Source: Halanaerobium saccharolyticum (GTDB lineage: Bacteria; Bacillota; Halanaerobiia; Halanaerobiales; Halanaerobiaceae). Taken from it: a DNA stretch of 56,789 nucleotides. Position 1 is the first letter of the stretch, and each line of letters begins with the position of its first letter. A model generated the notes under the pieces. It saw only the letters and a list, made by a program, of their open reading frames with translations, had not been told where the DNA came from and searched no databases. A program made the position numbers and the translations under genes. Where the stretch lies: contig NZ_QLME01000021.1 in assembly GCF_003259895.1 (NCBI RefSeq), forward strand, positions 1 to 56,789, in the 5' to 3' direction. Shown here piece after piece: positions 25,324 through 33,105 of this stretch.

Positions 25324-26280
25324 TTACATTATAAAGTTAAACATATAACCAACACCAATAATTGAAACTCCAACAACTGTTACAAAAACTGTAATTAGCT
25401 TTGGCTTTATAACTTTACGTAAAATAATCATTGCTGGTAAAGATAAAGCTGTAGTAGCCATCATAAAACTCAAGGCAGTTCCTAAAGCAACTCCTTTTCC
25501 CATCAAAGCTTCCACTATCGGAATTGTTCCCACAGCATTAGAGTAAAGTGGAATTCCAACAATAACTGCTGCAATTACAGATAAAGGGTTATCTGCTCCC
25601 GCATATTCAGCCAGCAGTTCGGCAGGTGCATAACCGTGGATTGCTGCTCCAATTCCAATACCAATTATTACATATTTCCAGACACGGCTCACAATTTCTT
25701 TAACTTCTGCCTTGGCGAAATCAATTCTATCACTCCAGTCTAACTCTTCAACTTCACTTTCACCGGAGCTGATCTGATAAACATATTCTTCAACCTGTTT
25801 TTCCATACCAAGTGTTTCAATGACAATTCCACCAACTATTCCAACTAAAATACCGCTGACCAGATAGAGCGTTCCAATTTTCCAGCCAAAGATTGTATAA
25901 AGCATCACCAGGGCCACCTCATTAACTATTGGTGAAGTAATTAAAAAGGAAAACGTGATTCCCAGTGGAATTCCTGACTCCACAAAACCAATAAAAATTG
26001 GCACTGAAGAACAGGAACAGAATGGTGTCACAACTCCCAGAAGTGAGGCCATAACATGGCCTGTTATTTTTCTATAATTACTTAAAAGTTTTTTTGTTTT
26101 TTCTGGTGGAAAATAGCTCCTCACAATTGAAATAAAAAAGATCATTATTGAAAGTAAGAAAATAATCTTAGTTGTATCATAGAAAAAGAAGTGAACTGAC
26201 TCTCCCAGCCTGGTTCCGGCTTGAAGGCCAAACAAACTATAAGCCACTAAATCTGCAAATCTCTCAAATATTATAAACAC
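25324..26280 (-). CDS. Permease of the DUF318/ArsP type (CSCSS permease)
   Basis: 318-residue membrane protein with about eight hydrophobic helices. The core motif TPFCSCSSVPIFIGFVESGIP (cysteines in a membrane segment) and FLITSPIVNE define a family that includes the organoarsenical exporter ArsP; other members are of unknown substrate. GTG at 26280 is the start: GGGAGG is 9 bases upstream and the codon overlaps the arsR1 stop by one base (TAGTG). Context (ArsR upstream, thioredoxin-like downstream) supports metal or metalloid export. Confidence 0.8.
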   Translation of the reverse strand: MFIIFERFADLVAYSLFGLQAGTRLGESVHFFFYDTTKIIFLLSIMIFFISIVRSYFPPEKTKKLLSNYRKITGHVMASLLGVVTPFCSCSSVPIFIGFVESGIPLGITFSFLITSPIVNEVALVMLYTIFGWKIGTLYLVSGILVGIVGGIVIETLGMEKQVEEYVYQISSGESEVEELDWSDRIDFAKAEVKEIVSRVWKYVIIGIGIGAAIHGYAPAELLAEYAGADNPLSVIAAVIVGIPLYSNAVGTIPIVEALMGKGVALGTALSFMMATTALSLPAMIILRKVIKPKLITVFVTVVGVSIIGVGYMFNFIM

Positions 26281-26642
26281 TAACAGCAACCTCCCTGAGA
26301 ACCTGTTTTAATTACTGCAGCTGTATCTAAAGTATCAATTTCATTTTTAAGTTCTGCCAAGTTTAAATCAATTAGTGAACTAGCCTTTAAAGAAATAAGT
26401 TTTGCCAGATAACTATCATAAACACTTCTATCTATAGAGTAATAAATCCACTTACCGCTTTTTTCTTCATCTAATAGCTCAAGCTCTTTAAAATAACTCA
26501 GATGCTGAGATACACTGGACTGAGATTTATCAAGTAATTTCTGCAGCTGACAGACACAGTACTGGCCATCTAAGAGCAGTTTTAATATTTTAAGACGATT
26601 TTCATCAGCTATGCATTTTAAAAAATTAAGTAATTCTTCCAT
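26280..26642 (-). CDS. arsR: ArsR-family metalloregulator (arsR1)
   Basis: Winged-helix repressor of 120 residues. DNA-recognition helix region SQSSVSQHLSYFKEL; a metal-binding CVC pair (GQYCVCQLQ) lies at the start of the recognition-helix region as in classic ArsR; a further CC ends the protein (GSQGGCC). First gene of the operon with the permease and thioredoxin-like protein. ATG 26642 is chosen with GGGAG 5-6 bases upstream. Expected to bind the dyad at 26660-26681. Confidence 0.9.
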   Translation of the reverse strand: MEELLNFLKCIADENRLKILKLLLDGQYCVCQLQKLLDKSQSSVSQHLSYFKELELLDEEKSGKWIYYSIDRSVYDSYLAKLISLKASSLIDLNLAELKNEIDTLDTAAVIKTGSQGGCC

Positions 26643-26659
26643 AAGCACTCCCTCGTTTT

Positions 26660-26710
26660 CATATTAATATTAACTAATATGATTGTATAGTATTATATTT
26701 TTTATGTCAA
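26660..26710 (-). promoter_or_regulatory. arsR1 promoter and operator
   Basis: Minus strand: -35 TTGACA (26710-26705), 17-bp spacer, -10 TACAAT (26687-26682). Directly downstream is a dyad CATATTA-N8-TAATATG (26681-26660) covering the likely transcription start, the expected layout of an ArsR/SmtB operator. Confidence 0.75.
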
Positions 26711-26811
26711 ATTAATTTTTAAACTTATATTAATATCAAAGAGCAAAGTTAGATTAAAACTACTATAGCAGCATCTATTTCTGATGACAAATAATATAAT
26801 AGATATATTCA

Positions 26812-26851
26812 GCATAAAAAAACACCTGCTCACATTAGTAAAAGCAGGTGT
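26812..26851 (-). terminator. Terminator downstream of acr3 and the usp remnant
   Basis: Hairpin ACACCTGCT / AGCAGGTGT (26822-26851) with a T-run on its minus-strand 3' side (TTTTTTTATG). Confidence 0.88.
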
Positions 26852-26861
26852 CAATTAGTAC

Positions 26862-27025
26862 TTATTTATTTTTACAGGGAACCAGCAGTACAGGGAGCGG
26901 AGATCTCAGAGCAACCTGTTCAGCAGTACTACCTACTAAGATGCCTTCCATAAATCCAGAACCTCTAGTAGACATTATAATTAAACCTGCATCTTTTTGA
27001 ACAAACAGTTATTTGCAATTTGTCC
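26862..27025 (-). pseudogene. 5'-truncated universal stress protein (UspA) remnant
   Basis: Minus strand 27002-26862 translates to VQKDAGLIIMSTRGSG, then FMEGILVGSTAEQVALRSPL and PVLLVPCKNK, then TAA. This is the C-terminal third of a UspA domain with the ATP-binding G-x-x-G-x(9)-G-S/T pattern intact. Immediately upstream the frame hits TAA; the adjacent frame reads MGQIANN, suggestive of a frameshift, and then the sequence runs into acr3. The first roughly 95 residues are missing, so the copy must be non-functional. Confidence 0.85.
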
Positions 27026-27049
27026 CATCAGTAAATAAATTATTGATTA

Positions 27050-28129
27050 CTAGTTATTTTCTACTTGCGGAAAATAATGACGGGTTTTATTTGCAATTTT
27101 AACTAGCGCCAGCATTACAGGAACCTCAACCAGCACTCCAACTACTGTAGCCAGTGCTGCTCCAGAACCAATTCCAAAAATTGAAATTGCAGCGGCAACT
27201 GCCAGTTCAAAGAAGTTGCTGGCTCCAATCATTCCAGCCGGTGCAGCTACTGAATGATCTATTTTCCATAACTTACCCCAGCCATAAGCAATAGTGAAAA
27301 TGAAAAAGGTCTGAATAGTTAAAGGAATTGCAATCAATAATATGTGTAGAGGATTATTGATAATTACATCTCCCTGGAACGAGAATAAGATTATTAAAGT
27401 TAATAATAAACCAATTACCGTAAAATTACTTAGTTTAGATAAAAATACATTCTCAAACCATTCAAGCCCCTTATTTTTAATTAAGTATTTTCGAGAAATA
27501 TAACCGGCCAGAAGTGGTACAACTATATATAAAATAACAGATAATAAAATTGTATTCCAGGGAACTGTCATATCACTTAAGCCCAGCAGGAACATTACCA
27601 GAGGTGCATAGGCAAAAACTAAAACCAGATCATTAACTGCAACCTGAATTAAGGTATAAGCGGGATCACCATCTGTTAGATAACTCCAGACAAATACCAT
27701 CGCAGTACAGGGAGCTGAACCAAGCAAAATCATTCCAGCAACATACTGGACACCTAAATCTGCTGGAATAAAATTTTGAAAAAAGACGCGAATAAATAAC
27801 CAGCCAAAGAAATACATACTGAAAGGTTTAATTAACCAGTTAGATACCAGAGTAACTGTCAAACCTTTGGGCTTTTTACCAGCCTCCAGAATACTGCTAA
27901 AATCAATCTGAACCATCATTGGGTAAATCATAAACCAGATCAATATTGCCACCGGAATTGAAACCTGAGCGTATTCCCAGCGGCTTAAAGTATCCGGAAA
28001 TGCCGGCCACAAACGACCAATTGCAACCCCAGCAGCTATACAGATTGCAACCCAGACCGTTAAATATTTTTCAAAAATACCTAAGCCTTTATCGACTGCT
28101 TCCTGAACATTTTCTTCTTTTTTATTCAT
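27050..28129 (-). CDS. acr3: Arsenite efflux transporter ACR3
   Basis: Membrane carrier of the BART superfamily that extrudes arsenite (and sometimes antimonite) using the proton-motive force. 359 residues, ten predicted transmembrane helices. Signatures: IWFMIYPMMVQIDFSS, LGSAPCTAMVFVWS with the essential conserved cysteine in helix 4, and GASNFFELAVAAAI. The ATG at 28129 has GGAGG 8 bases upstream; a start at 28180 would overlap the -10. Transcribed alone from its own promoter, with the usp remnant downstream. Confidence 0.93.
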   Translation of the reverse strand: MNKKEENVQEAVDKGLGIFEKYLTVWVAICIAAGVAIGRLWPAFPDTLSRWEYAQVSIPVAILIWFMIYPMMVQIDFSSILEAGKKPKGLTVTLVSNWLIKPFSMYFFGWLFIRVFFQNFIPADLGVQYVAGMILLGSAPCTAMVFVWSYLTDGDPAYTLIQVAVNDLVLVFAYAPLVMFLLGLSDMTVPWNTILLSVILYIVVPLLAGYISRKYLIKNKGLEWFENVFLSKLSNFTVIGLLLTLIILFSFQGDVIINNPLHILLIAIPLTIQTFFIFTIAYGWGKLWKIDHSVAAPAGMIGASNFFELAVAAAISIFGIGSGAALATVVGVLVEVPVMLALVKIANKTRHYFPQVENN

Positions 28130-28180
28130 TATAGAATCCTCCAATTTTATTTTTATATGTTTATATTCGATTTCACTCAT

Positions 28181-28209
28181 ATTATAAGCTTAAAAAAAAA
28201 TTTTGTCAA
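28181..28209 (-). promoter_or_regulatory. Promoter of acr3
   Basis: Minus strand: perfect -35 TTGACA (28209-28204), 17-bp spacer, perfect -10 TATAAT (28186-28181). The region between -10 and the start codon contains AT-rich ATATG..CATAT half sites, but a convincing ArsR dyad is not clear. Confidence 0.8.
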
Positions 28210-28232
28210 GCCTGGAAATCAATTAGTTTACT

Positions 28233-28448
28233 CTATTCTATAACAATTCTTTTAAAAATACCAAAGCCCTTCTTAAATACCATAGTTTTATTCTCCAATT
28301 TTTGATCATTAACTTTTTCCAAAATATAGACACTAATATCTTTATAATTTTCTTTTCTAAAATAAGAGGTCTCATCTTTAGGTTTTCCTATTTCCACTCG
28401 AGGTGGCATATCTACAGCCTGCTGACCAGCGAATTCTGATAGCTTATT
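28233..28448 (-). pseudogene. Orphan coding remnant without start codon, unidentified
   Basis: Open frame of 71 codons ending TAG at 28233 and bounded upstream by TAA. It reads NKLSEFAGQQAVDMPPRV, then EIGKPKDETSYFRKENYKD, then ISVYILEKVNDQK and KKGFGIFKRIVIE. There is no ribosome binding site, and the only internal ATG (28409) gives 58 residues. Codon use looks coding. The P-P-x-V-x-x-G-K-P-K-D and G-F-x-x-F-K pattern reminded me of small HesB-like/CC-Se-motif proteins, but this is a weak impression. Most likely the C-terminal part of a decayed gene. Confidence 0.5.
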
Positions 28449-28524
28449 TTATATTTTAAAGCATTGATTAATAAAAATTTAGCAATTAGCTTACAAATAA
28501 TAATTATTTCGACAGTTAATTTAC

Positions 28525-28574
28525 TTGACAAAGGAATCTTTTTTTAATAATATATAAATAGATTTAAATATATT
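28525..28574 (+). promoter_or_regulatory. arsR2 promoter and operator
   Basis: Plus strand: -35 TTGACA (28525-28530), 17-bp spacer, -10 TAATAT (28548-28553). A dyad AATATAT-N12-ATATATT (28549-28574) overlaps the -10 and the expected start of transcription. Confidence 0.7.
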
Positions 28575-28594
28575 AATTTAAGGATTGATTAATA

Positions 28595-28909
28595 ATGGTC
28601 GATAATAAAAAAATCGTAAAACTGTTAAAGGCAATTGCTGATGAAAACAGACTCCAAATAATTAACCTTTTAAGCTGTGAAAGCTTATGCAGCTGTCATT
28701 TTGTCAATATTTTAGAAATCAGTCAGCCTAATGTTTCCCACCATTTAAAAATTTTAAAAGAAGCTAGGCTAATTAAAGCTTCAAAAAGGGGACGCTGGAT
28801 AGATTACAGCTTAAACGAAGAAAATATTGCTTTAATTAAAAACGAGCTGAATAATATTCTAACAAACTATGAAGAAGACTGTCAGTGTACAAAAATTAAT
28901 TGTGATTAA
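28595..28909 (+). CDS. arsR: ArsR-family metalloregulator (arsR2)
   Basis: 104-residue winged-helix repressor: KAIADENRLQIINLLSCESL, CSC pair in SLCSCHFV, recognition helix SQPNVSHHLKILKEA, and a Cys-rich C-terminus (DCQCTKINC) that could add ligands for As(III) or another soft metal. AAGGA lies 10 bases before the ATG. Transcribed divergently from acr3 and followed 18 bases later by an FAD oxidoreductase, so it probably controls that gene and may control acr3. Confidence 0.9.
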   Translation: MVDNKKIVKLLKAIADENRLQIINLLSCESLCSCHFVNILEISQPNVSHHLKILKEARLIKASKRGRWIDYSLNEENIALIKNELNNILTNYEEDCQCTKINCD

Positions 28910-28927
28910 CTTAAAGGAGCTGAGCAA

Positions 28928-30277
28928 ATGAAAAAAGATGTGGTAATTATTGGAGCAAGTGATGTCGGGATTAGCGCTGCTCTCAGAATTAGAGAACTTG
29001 ATCCAAGTCTTAAACCACTGGTGATTGCTGATAATAATTTTCCCAATTTTAGTATCTGTGGAATCCCTTTTTTTATTGGGGGGGAAGTTGTTGAATCTTC
29101 TAATCTTGCTCACCGTAAAAAAAAGGATCTTAAAAATGCTGGAATGGAACTGCTATTGGAAACCAGGGTGGAAAAAATCATCCCTGAAAAGAAAAAAATA
29201 ATTGCTGTTAATGCTGAAGGCAGACAGGAAATATATTATGAAAAGCTGGTTCTGGGCACTGGTGGAGTCAATATTGAACCGCCAATTAGTGGTCTGGAGC
29301 TGCCAGAAGTATTTTTTATGCGCTGGATGGATGATGCCCTTGCTTGTGATAATTTCATCAAAAAAAATCAGCCTCAAAAAGCAGCTGTAATTGGCGGCGG
29401 TTATGTAGGGCTTGAAATGGCAGATGCCTTAAGTAAACGCGGCCTGAAAGTGACAGTAATTGAATTTATGGACAGTATTTTAACTACTGTAAATCTTAAA
29501 TTTAGAAAGTTAATTAAAGAAAAGCTGGAAGCAGAAGGAATTGAAGTTATTTTAAATACTGAAGTGAAAAATATAGAAAAAACTGATTCGGGCCTTAAGA
29601 TCAGCGGCAGTAATAATTTAAATCTTAAAGTAGATACAGCAATTGTCTCAGTTGGAACAATGCCCAACTCTTTTCTGGCAGAGGATACAGAGCTGGCAAC
29701 AAATGAGCGGGGAGCCTTTAAAGTTAATCAAAAAATGGAGACAAATCTTAAAGATATTTATGCTGGTGGTGACTGTGCAGAAACTCTGGACTTTTTAACA
29801 GGAGACTACAGATATTATGCACTGGGTACAGTAGCCCATAAACATGGGCGTATCATCGGCAGCAATATCTGTGGTCAAACAAGTTATTTTGATGGTTCTA
29901 TTGGAACTCAGTCAATTAAACTTTTTGATCAGGTAATAAGCAGAACCGGTCTTAATGAAAAAGAAGCAATAGCAGCTGGCTTTGATCCTATCAGCACAGA
30001 AATTACAACTGATGATCACAAAGCCTACTATCCTCCTTCTTATAAAACTTATATCAAAGTCATTGCCGATCAAAATACCCAGCGGATTATCGGAGCTCAA
30101 ATTTTAGGCAGTTACTATGCTGAAATATCAAAGCGAATTGATATTTTTGCAGCTTCCATTTATAATCAAATGACTATCGAAAAATTCAGTCAGCTTGATT
30201 TAAGCTACACTCCGCCTTTAAGCAGTCCCTGGGATCCTGTTCAGAAAGCTGTACAGCAGCTTGAACTTGAATTTTAA
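28928..30277 (+). CDS. FAD/NAD(P)H-dependent disulfide oxidoreductase (CoA-disulfide reductase/NADH oxidase-like)
   Basis: 449 residues of the one-cysteine pyridine nucleotide-disulfide oxidoreductase group. N-terminal FAD-binding region VVIIGASDVGISAALR, single redox cysteine C44 in NFSICGIPFF, NAD(P)H-binding IGGGYVGLEMADAL (about 155-170), second FAD motif DIYAGGDCAE, and a C-terminal dimerisation domain. Family members reduce CoA disulfide, CoA persulfide or oxygen. AAAGGAG precedes the ATG. Paired with arsR2, so a role in thiol homeostasis under metalloid stress is plausible; this is inference. Confidence 0.85.
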   Translation: MKKDVVIIGASDVGISAALRIRELDPSLKPLVIADNNFPNFSICGIPFFIGGEVVESSNLAHRKKKDLKNAGMELLLETRVEKIIPEKKKIIAVNAEGRQEIYYEKLVLGTGGVNIEPPISGLELPEVFFMRWMDDALACDNFIKKNQPQKAAVIGGGYVGLEMADALSKRGLKVTVIEFMDSILTTVNLKFRKLIKEKLEAEGIEVILNTEVKNIEKTDSGLKISGSNNLNLKVDTAIVSVGTMPNSFLAEDTELATNERGAFKVNQKMETNLKDIYAGGDCAETLDFLTGDYRYYALGTVAHKHGRIIGSNICGQTSYFDGSIGTQSIKLFDQVISRTGLNEKEAIAAGFDPISTEITTDDHKAYYPPSYKTYIKVIADQNTQRIIGAQILGSYYAEISKRIDIFAASIYNQMTIEKFSQLDLSYTPPLSSPWDPVQKAVQQLELEF

Positions 30278-30432
30278 TATACTATTATAATAATACTGAA
30301 AGCCTTAAAAATAAAAAAGTGATTAAGAAAATGCTAAGGGTTTATGAGTAAATCAGAATAAAGTTTATATTATTTCAACAAACTGATATACTAAGTGATG
30401 AGAATTATTAAATAATTATTAAATTAAAATCT

Positions 30433-30478
30433 TAAAAGAGTCCCTACCTCAAAATAATAAGTGGTAGGAGCTCTTTCT
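30433..30478. terminator. Bidirectional-type hairpin between convergent genes
   Basis: AAAGAG-tc-CCTACC / GGTAGG-ag-CTCTTT (30435-30476) between the convergent oxidoreductase and phoR genes. The minus-strand side is followed by TTTTAAGATTTT, better than the plus-strand side. Confidence 0.65.
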
Positions 30479-30504
30479 GCTTCAGATTGTATTTTTTTCA
30501 CCTG

Positions 30505-30538
30505 TACTAGGTACAAAAAGCCCTTTTTTTACCTGGTA
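30505..30538. repeat. Imperfect palindrome (ACCAGGTACAAA family)
   Basis: Arms 30505-30520 (TACTAGGTACAAAAAG) and 30523-30538 match at 14 of 16 positions. Close relative of the perfect 36-bp palindrome at 47149-47184. Lies between convergent genes, 24 bases past the phoR stop. Confidence 0.75.
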
Positions 30539-30561
30539 TCTATGATATATCACACATACTT

Positions 30562-32343
30562 TTATTCAGCAGCCTTTAAATAGAAGTAAAATTCACTGCC
30601 TTCACCTTCTCTACTCTTAACCTGGATTTCACTACCGTGCTGTTTAACAATATTGCGTACAATTGAGAGTCCGATACCCGTACCGCCAAGAACTCGACTA
30701 CGCGCCTTATCTACTCTGTAAAATCTTTCAAAAATTCTTTCCTGATCAGCCTTTGGGATTCCTATACCATTATCTTTAACGAAAAAATAGACTTTATCTC
30801 CCTCTTTTTCTACTTTAACCTCAATCTTTCCCCCGGCTGGAGTATATTTAATTGCATTATCAATTAAATTTATTAATACCTGTTTAATCTGTTCCCTGAC
30901 CATATAAACAGGTGATAAATTATCAGGTATTTGAACTGTAAAATCAATTTTCTTGTTTTCAGCATTTTTCTCCAGCAAGTTCACCACTTTGGTTAATACT
31001 TCTTCAAAGTTTTCTACCTTTAAATCAAAACTCTGTGACTCAATCTTTGATAAATTAAAGAGGTCTTTAATTAAAATTGAAAGTCGATCAGTCTCTTCTT
31101 TAATTATCCTTAAAAATCTATCTCTAGTCTCCTGATCTTCAATATCACTTTCTAAAAGTGTGTCAAGATAACCCACCATCGAAGTAAGGGGAGTTCTCAA
31201 TTCGTGAGAAACATTGGCCACAAAATCATTGCGAACTGTCTCCAATTTTCTCAGCTCTGTAATATCAGTTAAAACAATTACACCACCATTTATATTGTCC
31301 TGATCATCAAGCAGAGGTATAAATGTAGCCTGAATAATTTTCTGTTCTGGATTCTTATATTTAATCTCCCTGCTGATACTTTCCTTTTTATCAAATGCCC
31401 GCTGTAAATACATATCTATTCGATGGTTGAAAAGGGAACTTATAATTTCCTTTCCCTTTATTTTTTCGGCTTCAATATTAAAAATTCTGCGGGCTGCAGG
31501 ATTAATTAAAGAAATTTTTCCTTCTTTATCAACTGCTATTACACCATCTACCATACTTTCCAGGATTGCTTCGATTCTATTTTTCTCCTGAGAGATCTCG
31601 GTAATCTTTTCTTCCAGCTCTTCAGCCATGTAGTTAAACATCCGGGCCAGCTTTTCAATTTCACTATTATACTTTCTAACAGGTATGCGCTGGGTTAAAT
31701 CACCTTCCGAAATTTTTTCTGCAGTTTCTGTCACTGTCTCCAGGGGTTTAACTATACTATTGGTTAGCCGCCAGCCTAAAATAATTGTAATTACTGCCAG
31801 TATAACAAAGAAAAATAAATAACTCTTAATATCTTCAATTAAAACACTTCTAATAAACTCAAGTGGACGAGCAGTTCTTAAAATTCCAATCAGGTCCCCC
31901 TGCTCTCTTACTGGAACAGCATAGTAGAGCATTTCTTCGCCTATTGTGTTACTATAACGAATTGCATTACCGGAGCTGCCGCTGCGAATTGCCTGCACAA
32001 CTTCAGGACGGTCACGATGATTATCCATTTCATTAATATCATAATGTGAATCTGCCAGCACCTGACCATCAGCAGCAATAATAGTAATTCTGGTTTCTGA
32101 ATCATCCGACCATTCAGCTGCCTTAATTTCAAGACTCTGGCTTGAAGTTAATATTTCTTCTATTTCAATATTGTTAAGCATTAACTGAGAATAATGCTCC
32201 AGACTAATCTTTTCCTGTTCTAGATAAAATTCACGGTGATTTGAACTAAAATAATAAAAGCTTAAGCCAATTATCAAGAGTTGAATCACAATAAAAATAA
32301 TAATTAAACGGTTTTTTATACCTAGCTTATTCCATTTTAACAA
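30562..32343 (-). CDS. phoR: Phosphate-regulon sensor histidine kinase PhoR (PhoR/ResE/WalK type)
   Basis: 593-residue membrane kinase. Order: first transmembrane helix (about 12-32), extracytoplasmic sensor domain (33-170), second helix (172-192), HAMP (193-245), PAS (about 255-365), HisKA with phosphoacceptor H380 (NVSHELRTPLTS), and HATPase with NLIDNAIKYTP, DNGIGIP and GTGIGLSIV. TTG start at 32343 overlaps phoP by 17 bases and has GGGTGG 9 bases upstream. The PhoR assignment rests on the neighbouring pst/Pho box and Na/Pi genes; by sequence alone it could be another kinase of this type. Confidence 0.82.
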   Translation of the reverse strand: MLKWNKLGIKNRLIIIFIVIQLLIIGLSFYYFSSNHREFYLEQEKISLEHYSQLMLNNIEIEEILTSSQSLEIKAAEWSDDSETRITIIAADGQVLADSHYDINEMDNHRDRPEVVQAIRSGSSGNAIRYSNTIGEEMLYYAVPVREQGDLIGILRTARPLEFIRSVLIEDIKSYLFFFVILAVITIILGWRLTNSIVKPLETVTETAEKISEGDLTQRIPVRKYNSEIEKLARMFNYMAEELEEKITEISQEKNRIEAILESMVDGVIAVDKEGKISLINPAARRIFNIEAEKIKGKEIISSLFNHRIDMYLQRAFDKKESISREIKYKNPEQKIIQATFIPLLDDQDNINGGVIVLTDITELRKLETVRNDFVANVSHELRTPLTSMVGYLDTLLESDIEDQETRDRFLRIIKEETDRLSILIKDLFNLSKIESQSFDLKVENFEEVLTKVVNLLEKNAENKKIDFTVQIPDNLSPVYMVREQIKQVLINLIDNAIKYTPAGGKIEVKVEKEGDKVYFFVKDNGIGIPKADQERIFERFYRVDKARSRVLGGTGIGLSIVRNIVKQHGSEIQVKSREGEGSEFYFYLKAAE

Positions 32344-33016
32344 ATTTATAACCCACCCCTCTGACTGTGACTATATAATCAGCTTTAATCTTTTTGCGGA
32401 GTCTTCTGACATGAACATCAACTGTTCGAGTGTCTCCGGCATATTCATAGCCCCATATTTTTTCTAAAAGTAAATCACGGCTTAAAACTCGTCCCTGATT
32501 AATCACCAGATAACGGAGCAGTTCAAATTCTTTTGGGGTTAAGACTATCTTTTCTTGATCATAAAGAACCTCGTGTCTGGAAATATCTAATTTCAATTTA
32601 CCTGCTTCAATTATCTCATCTTTTAATTGTTCACTATCTGCTTTAAATTCTTTGAGACGTCTAAAAATCGCTTTAATTCGAGCCACCAGTTCCCTGGGAC
32701 TAAATGGTTTAGTCATATAATCATCTGCTCCCATTTCCAGGCCCAGAATCCTCTCAACTTCCTCACCCTTAGCAGTCAGCATAATTATTGGGATCTGACG
32801 CAGCTCTTCACTGCTTCTCATCCGGCGGCAGATTTCCATCCCATCAATTTCTGGCAGCATTAAATCTAAAACTACCAGATCAGTTTCTTCTGAAAGTTTA
32901 TCCAGAGCCTCTCGTCCATCCGCAGCAGTTTCAACCTGATAACCTGAGTTGTCCAGATTAAATTTAATTAATTCTCTAATATTTTTTTCATCTTCAACTA
33001 CAAGTATTTTTTTCAT
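32327..33016 (-). CDS. phoP: Response regulator PhoP (OmpR/PhoB family)
   Basis: 229 residues: receiver domain with E8/D9 acidic pair, phosphoacceptor D51 (VVLDLMLPEIDG) and K at about 102 (TKPFSPREL), then an OmpR-type winged helix with LTPKEFELLRYLV, TRTVDVHVRRLRKKI and a C-terminal VRGVGYKF. GGGAGG lies 8 bases before the ATG. Partner of the overlapping kinase; the 11-base direct repeats before pstS are the natural target. Confidence 0.88.
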   Translation of the reverse strand: MKKILVVEDEKNIRELIKFNLDNSGYQVETAADGREALDKLSEETDLVVLDLMLPEIDGMEICRRMRSSEELRQIPIIMLTAKGEEVERILGLEMGADDYMTKPFSPRELVARIKAIFRRLKEFKADSEQLKDEIIEAGKLKLDISRHEVLYDQEKIVLTPKEFELLRYLVINQGRVLSRDLLLEKIWGYEYAGDTRTVDVHVRRLRKKIKADYIVTVRGVGYKFVKME

Positions 33017-33105
33017 TATAAATCCTCCCGGATTTCTTATTTTTAATTGTTAAATAAAGTTCTGTAAGGATTTGATTTTATCAATCAAAAGTAAGTTTTT
33101 TATTT

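Noticed and set aside
28130-28180. ArsR operator between the acr3 -10 and start codon
   Set aside because: AT-rich half sites exist but no symmetric dyad comparable to those of arsR1 or arsR2.
28928-30277. Mercuric reductase or two-cysteine disulfide reductase
   Set aside because: Only one cysteine (C44) is at the redox site and there is no N-terminal HMA domain; it fits the CoA-disulfide reductase/NADH oxidase group.
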